Of a stretch of DNA of 12,426 bases, positions 11,530 to 12,426 are shown piece by piece; the first letter of the stretch is position 1, and each line of letters begins with the position of its first letter. Position numbers and translations under genes: made by a program. Source of the stretch: an uncultured Dehalococcoidia bacterium (GTDB taxonomy: Bacteria > Chloroflexota > Dehalococcoidia > Tepidiformales > Tepidiformaceae); assembly GCA_937954195.1 (NCBI GenBank), contig CALFYR010000591.1, positions 1 through 12,426 on the forward strand, read 5' to 3'. Under the pieces are notes generated by a model. That model saw only the letters and a list, made by a program, of their open reading frames with translations, was not told where the DNA came from and did not search any database.

Positions 11530-12426
11530 GTGACTGATTCGCCCGAACCCGCCCAGGACGCCCCTACCGAACTCCCCCCGGCCGATCGGCCCCTCCCCGC
11601 CCGCACCGAGGTCTACCTTCGCAAACCGCCGATCTGGTCCTACTTTCTCACTCCGGCGGCGGTCCTCGTCGGCGCCGCGATGATCGCCGGCGCCGTCTGG
11701 TGGACGGCCGATGATGACGACGCATCGACGCTCGCCGATGACCTGGTTACTGGCGGCGAAGCAGTCACCACGGTCGAACCCGGATCCCTCCTCCCCCTCC
11801 CGACCCAGGCCCCGCCCGCCGGGCTCCTCGATACCTTCAACGCCTACGCACAGGCGCTCGAACTCGATATGGACCGTTTCGGCCAGTGCCTCGGTCAGCA
11901 ATCGAACGTCGTCCTGCTGAACGACCACGTCACGCGCGGCGCCGAACTGGGCGTGAACGGCACGCCGACCTTCTTCATTAACAACAAGCGGCTCGTGGGT
12001 TCCCAACCGGCCGCCATCCTCGAAGAGATCGTCCAGAAAGAACTGAGCGAAACCCCGCCCACAACCCTCGACGAATACAGCGACGCCGTGCGCTCCCTGG
12101 GGGATAACTTCGCCATCGTCCCCGAGGGTCCTGCGCTCGAAGGCGCCGTCTGGGAAGGCAGCCCCGTCGCCCGCGTCGTCATCGCCGAATTCAGCGATTT
12201 CCAGTGCCCCTTCTGCAAGCGCTGGAGCGAACAGGTGCTCCCCTCGCTCCGCAGCCAGCTCGGCGACCAGGTCTCGCTCGCGTTCCTGCACTACCCCATC
12301 ACCCAGATTCACCCGAACGCCGGCAACGCCAGCGTTGTCGCGATCTGTGCTGGCGAACAGGGCAAGTTCTGGGAGATGCACGACCTCCTCTTCGCCCGCC
12401 AGGCCGAATGGGCCGACCTCCGCTAA
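11530..12426 (+). CDS. Membrane-anchored DsbA-like protein with circularly permuted domain order
   Basis: 298 residues from GTG 11530 to a TAA that ends the window. A Pro-rich cytoplasmic tail (1-37) precedes a membrane helix (about 38-58) and an acidic linker. Residues 99-172 match the C-terminal half of a Thioredoxin_4/DsbA domain: LLDTFNAYAQALELD, DRFGQCL and the cis-proline loop GVNGTPTFFINNKRLVG (Pro146). After a linker (173-210), residues 211-298 match the N-terminal half: VVIAEFSDFQCPFCKRW (CPFC 226-229), HYPITQIHPNA, CAGEQGKFWEMHDLLF and EWADLR, then the stop. The normal order is the reverse, and the halves join without gap or overlap at EWADL/LLDTF. It should act outside the membrane on protein thiols. 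Alternatively it is a remnant of a tandem two-domain protein. No ribosome site is seen; GAAGAT lies 6 bases before the GTG. Confidence 0.85.
   Translation: MTDSPEPAQDAPTELPPADRPLPARTEVYLRKPPIWSYFLTPAAVLVGAAMIAGAVWWTADDDDASTLADDLVTGGEAVTTVEPGSLLPLPTQAPPAGLLDTFNAYAQALELDMDRFGQCLGQQSNVVLLNDHVTRGAELGVNGTPTFFINNKRLVGSQPAAILEEIVQKELSETPPTTLDEYSDAVRSLGDNFAIVPEGPALEGAVWEGSPVARVVIAEFSDFQCPFCKRWSEQVLPSLRSQLGDQVSLAFLHYPITQIHPNAGNASVVAICAGEQGKFWEMHDLLFARQAEWADLR

Noticed and set aside
11449..12381. 310-codon minus-strand open frame opposite the DsbA-like gene
   Set aside because: The plus strand shows a CxxC, cis-Pro loop and membrane helix; the antisense translation has no recognisable domain and arises from GC-rich codon bias.

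Overview
The window is about 12.4 kb of GC-rich bacterial chromosome (roughly two-thirds G+C by eye). It carries 13 intact or edge-truncated protein genes plus one broken transposase. I see no rRNA, tRNA or CRISPR array. The gene set suggests a free-living, probably aerobic heterotroph: acyl-CoA and flavin monooxygenase enzymes, a Tat-exported multicopper oxidase, membrane-anchored thiol-disulfide proteins and folate genes. GTG starts are frequent and several genes seem to have leaderless transcripts. By general style I would guess Chloroflexota (Dehalococcoidia/Tepidiformia-like), but no marker gene proves it.

Left part (1-4770). A minus-strand cluster runs enoyl-CoA hydratase/isomerase, then SDR dehydrogenase, then the N-terminus of a protein that leaves the window. 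A REP-like hairpin lies between the first two. Divergent from it are a luciferase-like flavin oxidoreductase and a metallo-beta-lactamase-fold protein that has lost its metal ligands. These meet, tail to tail, a minus-strand pair of a 57-residue helical protein and a TetR regulator. The start of the TetR gene abuts the stop of the small gene. Four alternating half-sites resembling the Bacillus FadR operator cover the promoter, which implies autoregulation.

Middle part (4770-9340). Minus-strand proline iminopeptidase and a membrane-anchored TlpA/ResA-like thioredoxin lie divergent from a plus-strand NAD(P)-binding epimerase-type gene. Convergent to that is a tightly packed minus-strand operon: JAMM/M67 metallopeptidase, folP and folK, with a 1-nt gap and a 4-nt overlap. 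A perfect 16-bp palindrome sits just upstream of it.

Right part (9378-12426). A compact REP-associated (IS200-like HUH) transposase element is bounded by a perfect 23-bp inverted repeat. Its gene is broken by a 5-bp tandem duplication that puts the catalytic tyrosine out of frame. Next comes a two-domain multicopper oxidase (minus strand) with a 12-bp GC hairpin behind it. Divergent from that is the most unusual gene of the window: a membrane-anchored DsbA-like protein in which the C-terminal half of the fold (with the cis-proline loop) precedes the N-terminal half (with the CPFC active site). The two halves add up to one complete domain, as expected of a circular permutation. Its stop codon is the last codon of the window.
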